Assembly: GCA_001600615.1 (NCBI GenBank)
Contig: BCKK01000001.1
Span: 3,167,826-3,231,825 of the forward strand
Reading direction: 5' to 3'
Source of the DNA: Dioszegia crocea
Lineage: Eukaryota; Basidiomycota; Tremellomycetes; Tremellales; Bulleribasidiaceae
DNA length: 64,000 nucleotides
How positions within the stretch are numbered: position 1 is the first letter of the stretch; every line of letters begins with the position of its first letter. The translations under genes were made by a program, and so were the position numbers. Shown here one piece after another: positions 1-10,479 of the stretch. A model generated the notes under the pieces. The model searched no databases. It was not told the DNA's origin and saw only the letters and a program-made list of their open reading frames with translations.

Positions 1-3000
1 CGGCGTAGCATTTCCCGAACCTGCACCAAGCTATGGGCTGCCCGCACGCACCGAAAGGGAGACATCGCCAGTCCCTGCGAGGGGCACCGCTCGGAGCAGG
101 CAACAGGCAAAACGGCCCGTCTACATAGACGAGCAAGTCTCAGCTTCCGCATCTGCCGCATCGTCCACTACCGCACGTGCAAGCTATCCGCGCAACGCCC
201 GTACCCGGCCATCTCCTGCACCGACCGCTGCCAGTGCCTCATCCAGCCTCACCACTCGGTCCCGCAGATCACGCAACTCCGCTGGACAAAGCCAAAATGG
301 CCTCTCACCCGAGAAGATCTCCCAGCTTACAAATGGTGGCCTATCAGCGTCCTCCACTCCCCCTCCACAACCCATACCGACCCAGACCTACACGCGGAAA
401 TCGATATCGGCCGCATCCGACGATACAACTTCCATCCCCGAGGTGGCGGACAAGGACGTGAAGAAGCGCCGAACCACTGCTCCATCGAGCAACCACAAGC
501 AGGTTATCGCCTTCGATGGTGGGAAGGAGATGGAAAAGGGCGAGCGGGCGTCGGACTTGGAGTCCAGGCAGGTCAGCAATGGGAGCTCGACTCCTGCTCA
601 GCCTAGGATCCGCCTCACGTTTGGGATCAAGCGAGTGGTAGTGGGAGAGGGCAAGACAGAGGAAAAGCTCGCTGGAGGGCTTGGGGGTCAGACCCGGGCA
701 GATGGCGAGGATCAGATGGGATCAGTCGACGAGGGAGACGACAGCGAGGAGGAGGAGGAGGAGGAGGAGGTGATGGCGAGGAGTGAGGATGAGGAGTCTG
801 GCGATGAGAAGCAGGGCTCAGTTGCACGACAGGAGCTTGGAAATGGCAGTGCGCAGGATCTGGCGGAGGTCGTTCTCGACGCACCCAAACCGAAGCCTTT
901 GGTTTCCATCACCGGTACCGAACGACCAAGTTCCATAGGAGACTCGAATGAGGATGCGGTGCGCTCGATCGGCGAAGCACCAGGCGATCTCACCGAGGCG
1001 CACATTCGCAGTCGATCGAACTCACCAGACGCCCCTGTCTTCCGTCATCCCGGTGTCCGAAGCACGTACGAGGACAGGGAGGATGGTGAGCCGTCGACGA
1101 AGCGACAACGAACCACTCTGTCCCCGTTGACTGAACCGGATGACGAGCGGATGGACACAGAGGCACTGTCCGACAAGGCTGCGAAGGCCTTAGCACTGAA
1201 GGAGTCGAGGCGCGCGCCGAGAAAGAAGCGGAAGTGGTTGAAGAAGGGTCAAAGTGAGTCAAATGTCATTCTTGTAAGATTTAAGCTGACTGTCAGTCGA
1301 CCCTGATGATGAAGCGGCTGTTGCGAGGCAGAGAGAGAGGCACACAATGATTGATCAGTGAGTGCTTTTTCCCAATAGAGTGGAGACGTAACTGACTCGC
1401 GTCAGAGCTCTTGAGGACCTTGATCGGCAGTATGAAATGGTAGAGAATGGAACGCACGCCCAGTTGATCGAGATGTTGGATGAGCTGGAGAAGAGGCGAG
1501 ATTTGCAATTGGAGAGATTGGATGCACGACACCGGTGGGTCTTATTACTCGGGAGTATATCTTGTGCTGACCTCTCAGGGCAACTCGGGATGAGCTTGCA
1601 GTCACGGCGAATCGCGAAGATCGAGGTCATATGGAGGAATGGCAGGTGCGTCTTTCCCCCCTGAATTTCGACCCAGCTGACGTCCAGACCAAAATCCTCG
1701 CCATGCAAGACACAGTGTCGAGCGAGATCGAGACCAAGATCCGCCTTGTGGATATGGAGAAGAACATGTTCAAACGACAAGCCGGCGATTTCACCCTCGT
1801 CCGGTCCGGATGGGGCGGTGGAGGCTGGATGACATACGACAAACACCTCATGAGCAAGAAGAATCTCCCTCTCGTCCCTACATTCCTCAATGGCGCTGTC
1901 CGACAGCGAAGGGATATCAGCATCCGGCCTTCAATGCTTGATCCTGATAGTATCGCGGATGACCTCGCCATTTACGGCGTGCGTCAACCCAAGCCACGGG
2001 CGTACGGTGCGGACGACCCTGCGGGTGGTTCCGGAGGTGCATCCGGCCCACCCCCACGAAAAGATGGCGATGTAAAACCACCCCGAACGGGAGGTGAAAC
2101 GAGTACATCTTCGAGGCCATCTGCCTCTGCCCCCATTCCTCCAGCCCCTACGCAGAACAGGGACTCGTCCCAATCCAGTCGCCCTACCCAAAATCACGCA
2201 CCTCCCCCTCGCTCCGTCAACAGGGAACCCCCACCCCCAGCTCCGGTCCGGATTTACGATGTTCCGTATGACGGATATGATCACCGTGACCGGGACCGAG
2301 ACGAGCACGGCAGGGTTATCCCTCCCGGCCATCCGCGGCCTAATCCCCCGACCAGGGCACCCAATTCTGTGGGGAACACCGGGTACATGCGGCCTCCAGC
2401 GGTCCCGAACCCCACTCCCTTCTCTCGGCCGACATCAATCATCGGGTCACGGGTACCTGATGAAATGCAAAGATTCTATGCCGAGGCCGATGGGCTACGC
2501 CCTCAACCGTCAATGAATAGTGCCCCTTCCCCTTTCCTCCGCCCGTCATCCAACGGCAGCTCTGCCTCTCCCCATCCCCAATCCCACCCCCACGCAAATG
2601 GGAATGGTGCCAACTCTACCTCCTCCGACCGACAACCCACTCACGCCCCCGCTGGTGCCCGATGGGGATTCTCGGCCCATCCACCTCGACCCTCCTCCTC
2701 CACACACGATTCATCCCACTCTCGACCCAGTCCGGCATTTGCCACTGGCCCCGTGCCCAGCTTCGGGTCTGCATCCACGCTCGGTCGTCCAGTCATCAAA
2801 ATCGGGACAAACCCGGTCCCGCCTTCCCACCCCTTGCCGCCCGCGGGGCCAAGGTCGTCGACGGTCATTGCAGGCTGGCACGGGGATGATCGGCACTGGA
2901 ATGGAGCTCGAATGCCGCACTCGGCATCATCCGTTGCTGCGCCTGCTCAAATGAGTTCCTCATCCAGCAGTACTCCTACTCCTGCTGCTCCCGCTCCTAC

Positions 3001-3154
3001 CTCTGCGCATGCCACAGCGCCCGCACCGGTCGCCGCACCTGCAGCGAGCACCCATGATCCGAGGAGTGCTGCAGACTCTGGCCGGGCTACAGAGATTCCG
3101 TCCACTTCTGCGTCGGGAGACCCTAGGGGTTCAGCGGGAGCGACTGCACCATAA
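1..3154 (+). CDS. SDS3/DEP1-like histone deacetylase complex subunit (5' truncated)
   Basis: The reading frame is open from base 2, so the start lies left of the window. I read exons ending at 1253, then 1297-1357, 1406-1534, 1579-1645 and 1688-3154; every junction keeps frame and each intron has a CTGAC-type branch point. Exons 1297-1645 encode a charged helix with the pattern seen in Sds3-like proteins (LEDLDRQYEMVENGTH, then LDELEKRRD). Sds3/Dep1 family proteins are structural subunits of the Rpd3L/Sin3 histone deacetylase complex in the nucleus; that role is transferred by family. Upstream is a basic, Ser-rich and acidic disordered region with a poly-Glu run; downstream is a conserved-looking block ending near DPDSIADDLAIYG, then a long Pro/Ser/Ala-rich tail to the TAA. 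The 42-nt intron 1646-1687 is a multiple of three without a stop, so retention would add 14 residues. SDS3 versus DEP1 cannot be settled here. Confidence 0.72.
746..770 (+). repeat. GAG trinucleotide run encoding poly-Glu
   Basis: A run of GAG codons inside the first visible exon of the SDS3-like gene gives an uninterrupted glutamate tract. It is a coding microsatellite that could vary in length between strains. Confidence 0.85.
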
Positions 3155-3896
3155 GAGTAGGAGGAGTAAGGGAGGAGTGGAGGGGGAAGGAAAAAAGAGA
3201 GTGGGAGTCGAAGAAAGATTGAAGGAGCGGAAATCTCTGAGCTGGCGCGAAGCTCAAATAACACCTCCGGCATCGCCGTTTATTGGTCTGGTCAGATCAT
3301 CGCAAAGCATCACCGACAATAGGTATACCATATACCCTATACCATCCACACTATCACTACGCCGACCGAATTTCTTCCTCGGTCTACCTATGACCCGGCC
3401 TCCCAAAAAAATCCCCAACTATCGTACGATCGAACTCCCCAATTGATTCCTCATGTCGATGGTCTAGCCATAGCCTCGATCCCCTACTCCTCGACATCGA
3501 CCCGTACTCAGCACCATCATCCCTCGCTTCGGATCTCATCTGGCAGGCGGTCCATCCCTCAACATCCAATTCGGCCACCTCCGCCCCTTCCTGTGCATCC
3601 CAACCCCCCATGTGTAGCGTATTGACCCTTTACTACATAGTGTACCGTATACTTTATCATAAGCTTGTGTCATAGCTATCTTGTTCTGTCTATTCATACT
3701 TGTACATATGCATTGATCGAAGAGCTAGGCGCAACAAAGTAACAGCTGAAGCTGAAGAGACAAAGACGCGTCAAAGGTGCCTCACGCCGTAAACGCCGGA
3801 TATCGCCGCTCAGCTCACTCACCCACCGCAAGCTGGAATTCAAGTTAGCCTTGTATACACTCTTGCATAACATTATAGCTATAAGCATCAGTCATC
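3155..3896. other. intergenic region between SDS3-like gene and SmB
   Basis: This is 742 bases without a supported gene. It holds the 3' flank of the SDS3-like gene and the promoter of the SmB gene. A short cluster of near-repeats of TATACC lies around 3320-3350. Open frames here have biased composition and no recognisable product. Confidence 0.6.
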
Positions 3897-5269
3897 ATGG
3901 TGAGTCTCGATCGAATCGCTGCTTGATGGGCCGACTCCCATATAGGTGGAGGAAAAATCGCAAAGGATTAGGAGGGAAATTGAGGTGGATCTGGACGAAG
4001 ACCGGAGGAGACCAGGATTGCTGCTAGAGGGGAACGAAATGCGCTTGCTTTGGAATATGGGAGGCCCGGAGAGGCAGGGTGGATCCACGAGAACGGAGGC
4101 CATGAATCCGAAGCAGACGAAGGATGATGGGTGATATGGGGATGGGAATTGGACGACTGTAAGAGGAATGATGAGCTGACTGTTTCTTCTTTTCTTTTCT
4201 TGAATTATCTTCGATTTCTCACTACAGCCTCGTGAGTTTTCCTCTTCTACGACGTGATGAGGCGAAGAGCTGACCCTAACTCAGCTCCCAAAGCAAAACA
4301 CTCCAAGATGGTGACCCTGGTCAACTATCGTCTGAAAGTGACTCTGTCAGTTTTGCCGTTTCTATCCAGGATGTACATAAGCTGACAGCTGCAGAAACGA
4401 CGGCAGAGCGCTCGTCGGCCAGATGTTGGCATATGACAAACACATGAACTTTGTTCTTGCCGAGTGTGAAGAGTTCAGGACAGTCAAGGTGAGTTGACTG
4501 CTGCCTACGTGGGAATGAAGTAGCTGACAGTGTGCCAGGGAAAGAAGAGCAAGACTTCGCCCTCGGATGAGGCAGCTCCGACTGTGCAACAGAAGCGGAC
4601 ATTAGGTTTGGTGGTCCTGCGAGGAGAAACGATTGTCAGCGTGACGGTGGAGGGACCGCCTCCTGTGGTTAATGATGATAAGGGAGGATTGATGGCTGGG
4701 CCTGGAAAGGGTGTTGCGGCGGGACGAGGGATGCCTCTTGGTGCTGGTGAGTTGGTTTTCTTTATAAAAACATCTAAAGGATGGGAGCATTGGGTGAAAA
4801 GTTGGGTGGCCACCAAGGGCCTTCGAAGGGAAAGCAAGGAGGAATAACAGTGGAAAACGACGCAAGGGATAGAGATCCATCAGGAGATCAGAAGACAATG
4901 TCCGGTGAAAATACTCGCGCTAACATCGCAGGTGCCCCAGCAATGGCTGCCCGCCCAATGGCATATGCTCGACCCCCGCCTGGATTCCCCCCAGGTATGC
5001 CCGGTCTGCCACCAGGGATGCCTCCAGGGTTCCCGGGAGGTATGCCCCCTGGAATGCCTCCAAATGGGTGAGCTTCTACTGCCAATTCATTGGTGGGGCA
5101 TAAGCTGACTTCTACAGTATGCCACCAGGATTCAGACCCCCAGGATTCCCCGGAGCGCCGCCAGGCATGCCATTCCCCGGACAGATGCCTCCTGGGTGAG
5201 TCCTATGTTCATCCGAATACATCTGCATAGCTGACCAGATACAGTTTCCCCATACGGCCCCCACAATAG
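3897..5269 (+). CDS. SNRPB: Small nuclear ribonucleoprotein SmB
   Basis: SmB is one of seven Sm proteins that form the ring on U1, U2, U4 and U5 snRNAs. Spliced exons give an N-terminus MPPPKAKHSKM, then the Sm1 motif (VTLNDGRALVGQMLAYDKHMN) and Sm2 motif (LGLVVLRGE), followed by VTVEGPPP as in SmB, and a Pro/Gly/Met-rich tail of PPGM-type repeats as in animal SmB/B'. The C-terminus is short (FPIRPPQ, TAG at 5267). In-frame assembly of the N-terminus needs ATG at 3897-3899, a 328-nt first intron, a 4-nt exon at 4228-4231 and an exon starting at 4285. A start at ATG 4310 would drop the first ten residues. Intron 4747-4931 (185 nt) is unusually long for this window. Identity is sure; the first exons are less so. 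Confidence 0.88.
4228..4231 (+). other. candidate 4-nt microexon (CCTC) of SmB
   Basis: CCTC sits between an acceptor (ACTACAG) and a donor (GTGAGT). Joining ATG (3897-3899), CCTC and the exon at 4285 gives an in-frame MPPPKAKHSKM leading into the Sm fold. Joining ATG directly to 4285 is out of frame. RNA data would decide. Confidence 0.5.
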
Positions 5270-5597
5270 TGTAGAGAGTGAAAAATGCGCGAGTTGCCCC
5301 GAGGAGGAGCAAGAAGGTGTAGAACTGCGGGCACGAAAATGTGATCAGCAGTGGTTTTGGTTTCCTTTCTGTGATGTATACCCTAAACAAGATCCGTCAG
5401 TACACCTACGATGATAAGGGGCTGGTGGCCCGGCTTTTGTACTAGTCGGTGCTGCCGAGCTGGGACCCTCTTTGTAGCCTCGAGGACGCACCGCACACAC
5501 AAAAGGAGGGCACTCGCCGCAATTGCTTCTCATAATGATGCGTGTGCAACGAGTCGACTATATTCCATGCTTCTCAAGCTTCGGTGCGCTCGAGTCG

Positions 5598-5605
5598 TAT
5601 ATAAG
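5598..5605 (+). promoter_or_regulatory. TATA-like box
   Basis: TATATAAG lies about 200 bases upstream of the ATG at 5804, in the 534-base gap after SmB. It is a plausible core promoter element; the transcription start is unknown. Confidence 0.45.
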
Positions 5606-5803
5606 CCCCCCTGGTCCAACCTGATCCTGTCGTCTCTCCATCATCTTGACCGATCCTGGTACCCTTGACATCTTGACGGTCGACATCCCCGACGAGCTCA
5701 TCACTTTTCCTCGCCCAAGATCACATCACCCTACTGACCGTACCCTCTTCTCTCCTCATCCCCATCAATCAGAAACTTCCCTACACTCCAACATCATCAC
5801 GGA

Positions 5804-7262
5804 ATGGGAGGCAACGCCTTCCCCATCACGGCCAAGCGCCTCACCACTCCCCAACTCGACCTCTTAAAGCAACATGCCCAAACCACCGTCTCTCCCTTCT
5901 TCACTCAGGTCGCTCCTCTGCGTGACGTCGGTTCCAAGGCAGACCACGGTGATCTTGACCTCGTCTGTGGGTGGGATCACCCTCTCGCCTGGAACTGGAA
6001 GGGCGAAGACCGGGGCGTGATGGGCAGTGAGGGCGGTGATGGATTAGGAGGTAAAATCAAATGCGTTAGCGAGGCCGAGGCGAGGAGTGCACAGGCTGTG
6101 GATGGGGAGACTGAGGAGCAGAAGGATAAGAGAGAGCTTAGAGTGTGGTGCTTTGATATAGCCAAAGCTACAGGGGCCAAGGAGTGGGTGAAGAGGGGTT
6201 CCGAGATCAGTCTCGCGATCCCTTGCAGCCTATTTGGGGACGCAGCGAAGGAGCACGCAGACGATCCCACAGTGAGTACAGATCTACAACCTAGCTGGGT
6301 GAAGTACATGGTTACTGCAAAAGCTGATCCTTTAGGCCTTCTACCAGCTCGATCTCCCTCTTGTCCCTGCTTTCTCTGTCGAATTCTTCCTCCTCGTCGT
6401 CTCCTATTCTACCGTTTTCCTGATCTTTGCCCGCGCCCTCCGCTGCATCTCCTCCTCCCTCACTCTCCAGATGACTGGCCTCATCATCCGCCACCCCGCC
6501 TACTTTGGTCTCCCAGGCATCGACCTTCGCCTCACCGCCTCTTCGGAGGAGCTTTGCGACTACTTTGGCCTCGATTTGGCCAGGTGGAGAGAGGGGTTCC
6601 AAAACGAAGAGGAGGTCTGGGGCTGGATGGCGGCGGTGCAAGAGGGCGGGAAGCTGGAAGGAGCCTACAAGCGGATGGTGCGGCCCAAGGCGGTCAGGCA
6701 GGTCGGGCACAAAGCCAAAGCTGGAGCGTTGGATGGATTTGTGTCCTTCTTGAGATCGTCGACTAGGTTTGGCGAGGGATGGGAGGATGCCAAGAAGTCA
6801 GCGAAAGCGGACGGCGAGGGCGCGAAGGATGGGACGTCGCCTACTCTTACCCCTACCATCATCGAGCCTACTCCAGAAGCTCCCTCGCTAGCCCCTCCCA
6901 CTCCCACCGTCGACGCCGAATCATCTCCTGCCCTCATCCCCGTGTCCCCAAGCCCCACTCCATCTCCCGCTCCTACTCCCGCATCGGTACCCACACTCGA
7001 CCCCGAGCACCCGGTTCCCCTTGACCCGCGAGCCGAAGATGCTCTGGATAGGTGGGGTAAGAGGGAGGCATACGAGGCCCTGCTCGCCGAGCGGAAAGAG
7101 GTGGCGGTGGTGTTGGCTGCCAATCAGAAGAAGAGGATCGAGAGCAAGGCGAAGGCTTTAGAGCTGGAGCTGGCCAAGCAGAAAGAGGAGGCGGAGAAGG
7201 AGACAGCGGACGGGAAGGTGGAGGAGAGTCTGGTGGCGGCTGTGGCGGCGGTCGAGTTGTAA
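5804..7262 (+). CDS. Conserved fungal protein of unknown function (GGNAF family)
   Basis: Two exons, 5804-6271 and 6336-7262, give 464 residues. The protein opens with GGNAFPI and has a downstream HGDLDLVCGW motif. From memory, an uncharacterised fungal family starts this way, and the GGxxF...GDxD layout resembles nucleotidyltransferase-fold proteins; that resemblance is only an inference. The middle part (FYQLDLPLVPAF..., then TGLIIRHPAYFGLPGIDLRL and a following SSEELCDYFGLD) matches the family's conserved core as I recall it. The C-terminal third is a Pro/Ser/Thr-rich linker followed by a Lys/Glu-rich coiled coil. The intron ends at TTTAG shortly after a CTGAT branch site. No catalytic activity should be assumed. 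Confidence 0.7.
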
Positions 7263-7672
7263 GACAGGGACACGCGTGATGGGGGAGATCTACAGTGTAC
7301 ATATCTTGGGTAGGGCTTTCTGAACTTCTGTCAGACTGTCGAATAATGATAACGATCTTGACGACATTCATGAAGATAATCACCATCTACAAGTTGGCTT
7401 GAACCAAAAGTCATTGCAGGAAGTAGTTGTCCGAAGCCAGCAACTAGCCTGAGGCCACCGTTCCAGTGCAGCGCCACTCAGTGTCTGGAACACATGACGG
7501 CACCAAGCAGAACGAGGCTCGGGCCCAAGTCGACTCGAATTCGAGAGTCGAATTGTCGAGTCAGTCGCGTGACTCGGTCCTTGCCCCGAAAAACAGGTGG
7601 ATCTCAGTCAGTCTGCTCATATAAAGCTCACCACTTGCGCTTTCCCACTTGACCAGCGCAACCTACCTAGCC
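7263..7672. promoter_or_regulatory. upstream region of F-box-like gene 1, with TATA box
   Basis: TATAAAG at 7620-7626 lies about 50 bases before the ATG at 7673. A cluster of overlapping palindromes built from TCGAATT and GAGTC occupies about 7528-7580, including CTCGAATTCGAG. No gene is visible. Confidence 0.4.
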
Positions 7673-8459
7673 ATGTCGATCCCAAGCCCAATCTCCACCG
7701 GCCCGACTCTTCCCCCTCCCCTCAACCAATTCGATCGGCTCGAGCTTGATCACCTCGAGATCATCCGCGACAACCTCTGCCAATCCGCTCTCAATGCCCT
7801 TTCCCAGACGTGCAAGCAGTATCACACATCCCTCACTCCCTTCCTATATCATCACATTCGCATCACATCCACAACGACGCTGTCCAAACTTGTCGGCGTA
7901 ATGTTTGCACGAAAGGCAGTGTACGACCACACTCGTCGGATCACTCTCGACTGCCCATGCACTGCTGAGTTCCGCTGGACCCTCAAAGAGTGGAACGAGA
8001 CGCCCAAAAAGGGCCTGGGCTATCGCATACCGGGCCCACTATTCGAGAAGGTGGACAGCGTCGTCTTTGCGTTAAAGTGGATGGAGTCGCTGAAGAATGA
8101 GGACAAGACGCTGGCGTTTAGAGCTACAGAGGAGCTGTACCGCTTGGTAAATCCCGAGGCGATCTGCTTCGACTACCCACCTTCTGCCACCTTCTTCAGA
8201 GGCTACATTGGATATATAGTCTATCTCATGGGTTTCAGGTGGCCCCGATTGGTATCGGTATCGTGTCATCGCCAGGCCATGGCAAATGACCCCTGGCCGG
8301 GCCGACCCATCCTCGGTCATCCTCGTATGGCTGACCGAATCAGCTTCACATTCTACGAAGTGAAGCACGGAGTACCATGCCGTGCTTGCGATGGTAAGTG
8401 GACGTTCCCAAGCTTCAGGAGCACCAGTGATAGAAGCTGATTGTTTAGGTCAGCCATGA
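7673..8459 (+). CDS. F-box-like protein, tandem copy 1 (internally shortened)
   Basis: Two exons, 7673-8393 and 8449-8459, give 243 residues. The N-terminal third (LDHLEIIRDNLCQSALNALS, then TPFLYHHI) has the hydrophobic pattern of F-box-like domains, which link substrates to SCF ubiquitin ligases. HTRRITLDCPC follows and is nearly identical in the two downstream copies. Compared with copies 2 and 3 this copy lacks about 85 residues between the FTF block and the C-terminal CxxCDG motif, including the segment with ICMRG. The final intron falls inside the Gly codon of CDG, and the last exon adds only Gln-Pro before TGA. Function beyond the F-box-like fold is unknown. Confidence 0.68.
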
Positions 8460-9013
8460 GCGCGGGTAGTTCGGGGCTCCAGTTCTGAAATTGAATTCAA
8501 TGCACGGCAAAAAGTGGGTGGCGAATCCTTGGAATGCCCACACTTTAAACGGATAACTGATACATCAGTAGAGCAATCCTCAAAAGATCCGCAACCGCGA
8601 ATTATCGCTGCTCCCGCCGGCCTTCATTACTCAATGTTCGAATCGAACGTCACATATACCCCTTGTATCTTACCTTGAAGGACGTAATGGGAGTAGTCAG
8701 CACGAAAGATGCAGCATCTCATGGGCTTGCAATAATCTGGATGTCTTCTATCGCCTGGCTACACAGGTGTATGTCACCCTCGCGAGGAGTCTTGGCCCTA
8801 CTAGTGACACTCAGACCATGACTCCACATTCCTGCCATGCGATGAAACACCTTACGGCATCGCGGGATGAATCGGATGTGTGACATCATTTAGACGGTGT
8901 CACGCGTAACATGTCACGCAGCCCGCCGCATGAACCTGCTGCCTAAGTGAGGCTAACTGTTGCCAAGCTTCATCTCTCCTTCATCTATGTCAGCCTAGTA
9001 AGCAGCATCTGTA
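8460..9013. other. intergenic region between F-box-like copies 1 and 2
   Basis: No gene is seen in these 554 bases. There is a 13-base palindrome (GTTCGAATCGAAC) near 8636 and a direct repeat TGTCACGC at 8898 and 8912. Neither is enough to assign a function. Confidence 0.5.
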
Positions 9014-10078
9014 ATGCCCTTTGATCTGGCTGCAAGTTTTCTTGCGTCGGGATCACGGACTGGGGACGATCGATCGGAGACAGCAGCACCTTCCCTCTCA
9101 CAACTCGATCGCCTTCAGCTTCACCACATCGAGCAGATCTGTCACTACCTCCCCCAATCATCCCTCAGTGCCCTATCCAGGACATGTCAGTCAATTCGAT
9201 ACATCTCTATCCCTATCCTATACCGGGACATCTGCATCTCCTCCGAGACGATGATGTCCCGACTCCTTGGCGCACATTTCACCCGGCGGCCGGAGTTCGA
9301 CTATACCCGGCGTATCACTCTTGATTGTCCTTGCTCGACAGACTTCCGCGATATCGTAGCTGGATGGGCTTCAAAGTCCAAACCAGCAGCCTCCGATCCG
9401 GGTCCGCTGTTCAAAAACGCCCAAAAGATAGTCTTTGCATCGAGATGGATGATGTCCCTCCGCAACCACACTAGCGCCATACACAACGATGCTACTCGAC
9501 ATCTCGCTCGCTTGGTCGATCCCACGTCAGCGTGTCTTGACTATCAGCCCTGGGTCGATTATCAAGGAGGGAGCGTCGGAAGTCTCGTCTCCATCATGTC
9601 GCGCCAGTGGGATAAATTGCGCTCCGTATCCTTCCATGGCTGGGTGGATCAACCGTACGGGCGATATGTCATACCGTGGGATACGCCCAAGTTGAACTTC
9701 ACCTTCTTTGATGATGTCCAACCAGAAGATTTCGGAGAGGCGGACAAATACTTTTCCGACTACTGGACATGGCCCTTGGCCAAATTTTGCATGTGCAATG
9801 TTGAGCGCGGGGATATTCGGATCTGTATGCGGGGCGGAACGGAAGATCAGCTGGAAATCGCGAATGACAGATTGATGTGGGGGCATAAGGCAGGTTGTAT
9901 GGCTCGAGTTGTCGTGGGTCCGGATCGGTTTCAGGCACTGTTGGACCCGATGCCGAAGGGTGTTTCGATCATCAAAGATGGGCCGCCATGCGAGGCTTGC
10001 GATGGTGAGTTCAGAGTCTTTGCCCTACTACTCCGTATATGAGAGTCTGAGGACCAATGCTGATCTGCGTCAGGGTGA
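9014..10078 (+). CDS. F-box-like protein, tandem copy 2
   Basis: Exon 9014-10004 plus a 5-base coding end at 10074-10078 give 331 residues. The F-box-like segment (LHHIEQICHYLPQSSLSALS) is followed by DYTRRITLDCPC, a WDKLRSVSFHGW block, DIRICMRGG, and a C-terminus of KDGPPCEACDG. Two CxxC cysteines near the end could bind metal, but only one pair is conserved. The last intron interrupts the final Gly codon, so the terminal exon contributes only GG plus TGA. If that intron is retained the protein gains eleven residues and still terminates in frame. Closest relative in the window is copy 3. Confidence 0.7.
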
Positions 10079-10479
10079 ACATCGGCGGTCACTCTGTCCT
10101 TTCGTTCGGCTAGTGTAGCCCTCTTCCTGCATCTCAAGGCCTTGCCATGATATTCCCGTCCTGATCTCCCATACCATCCTGCTAGTCGGCCTCTCACACC
10201 TACTGCTGTCAATCACAGCACCTCATTCAGTGTATGTCTCTTCTATCTAGCATATGTGCCAGATCGCAATTCTGATACTATCTAGCTAGCCTTAGGATGA
10301 AACGTCTTTACGGCATCAGTCACGTCGAAGCTTGACGACGGTCGCGCAGCAAGGTCCGCAATGTTCAACTTGCTCTTGACTTTGCACTTCATTGTCAGTT
10401 GAGTCAAAGCTCAGCTATGCGTTGTGCTCGCTGATAATCGCAGTCCTACCTCATTGGCAGCTCGTCCCATAAAGCAATC
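10079..10479. other. intergenic region between F-box-like copies 2 and 3
   Basis: These 401 bases hold the 3' flank of copy 2 and the promoter of copy 3. I see no gene, RNA or clear repeat. Confidence 0.5.

Noticed and set aside
4160..4180. C/D-box snoRNA inside the first SmB intron (ATGATGA followed by CTGA)
   Set aside because: The two boxes are adjacent without room for a guide sequence, and CTGA is better explained as a branch point.
4530..4847. SmB form ending shortly after MPLGA by reading through GTGAGT at 4747
   Set aside because: Splicing 4747-4931 restores the known Pro/Gly/Met-rich SmB tail, so the read-through end is best seen as intron retention.
5112..5390. Minus-strand Pro/Gly-rich open frames over the SmB tail
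   Set aside because: They mirror the repetitive plus-strand PPGM-coding sequence and are artefacts of its composition.
8560..8660. Possible tRNA at GTTCGAATC near 8636
   Set aside because: The B-box-like sequence is part of a 13-base palindrome and there is no matching A box or foldable acceptor stem.
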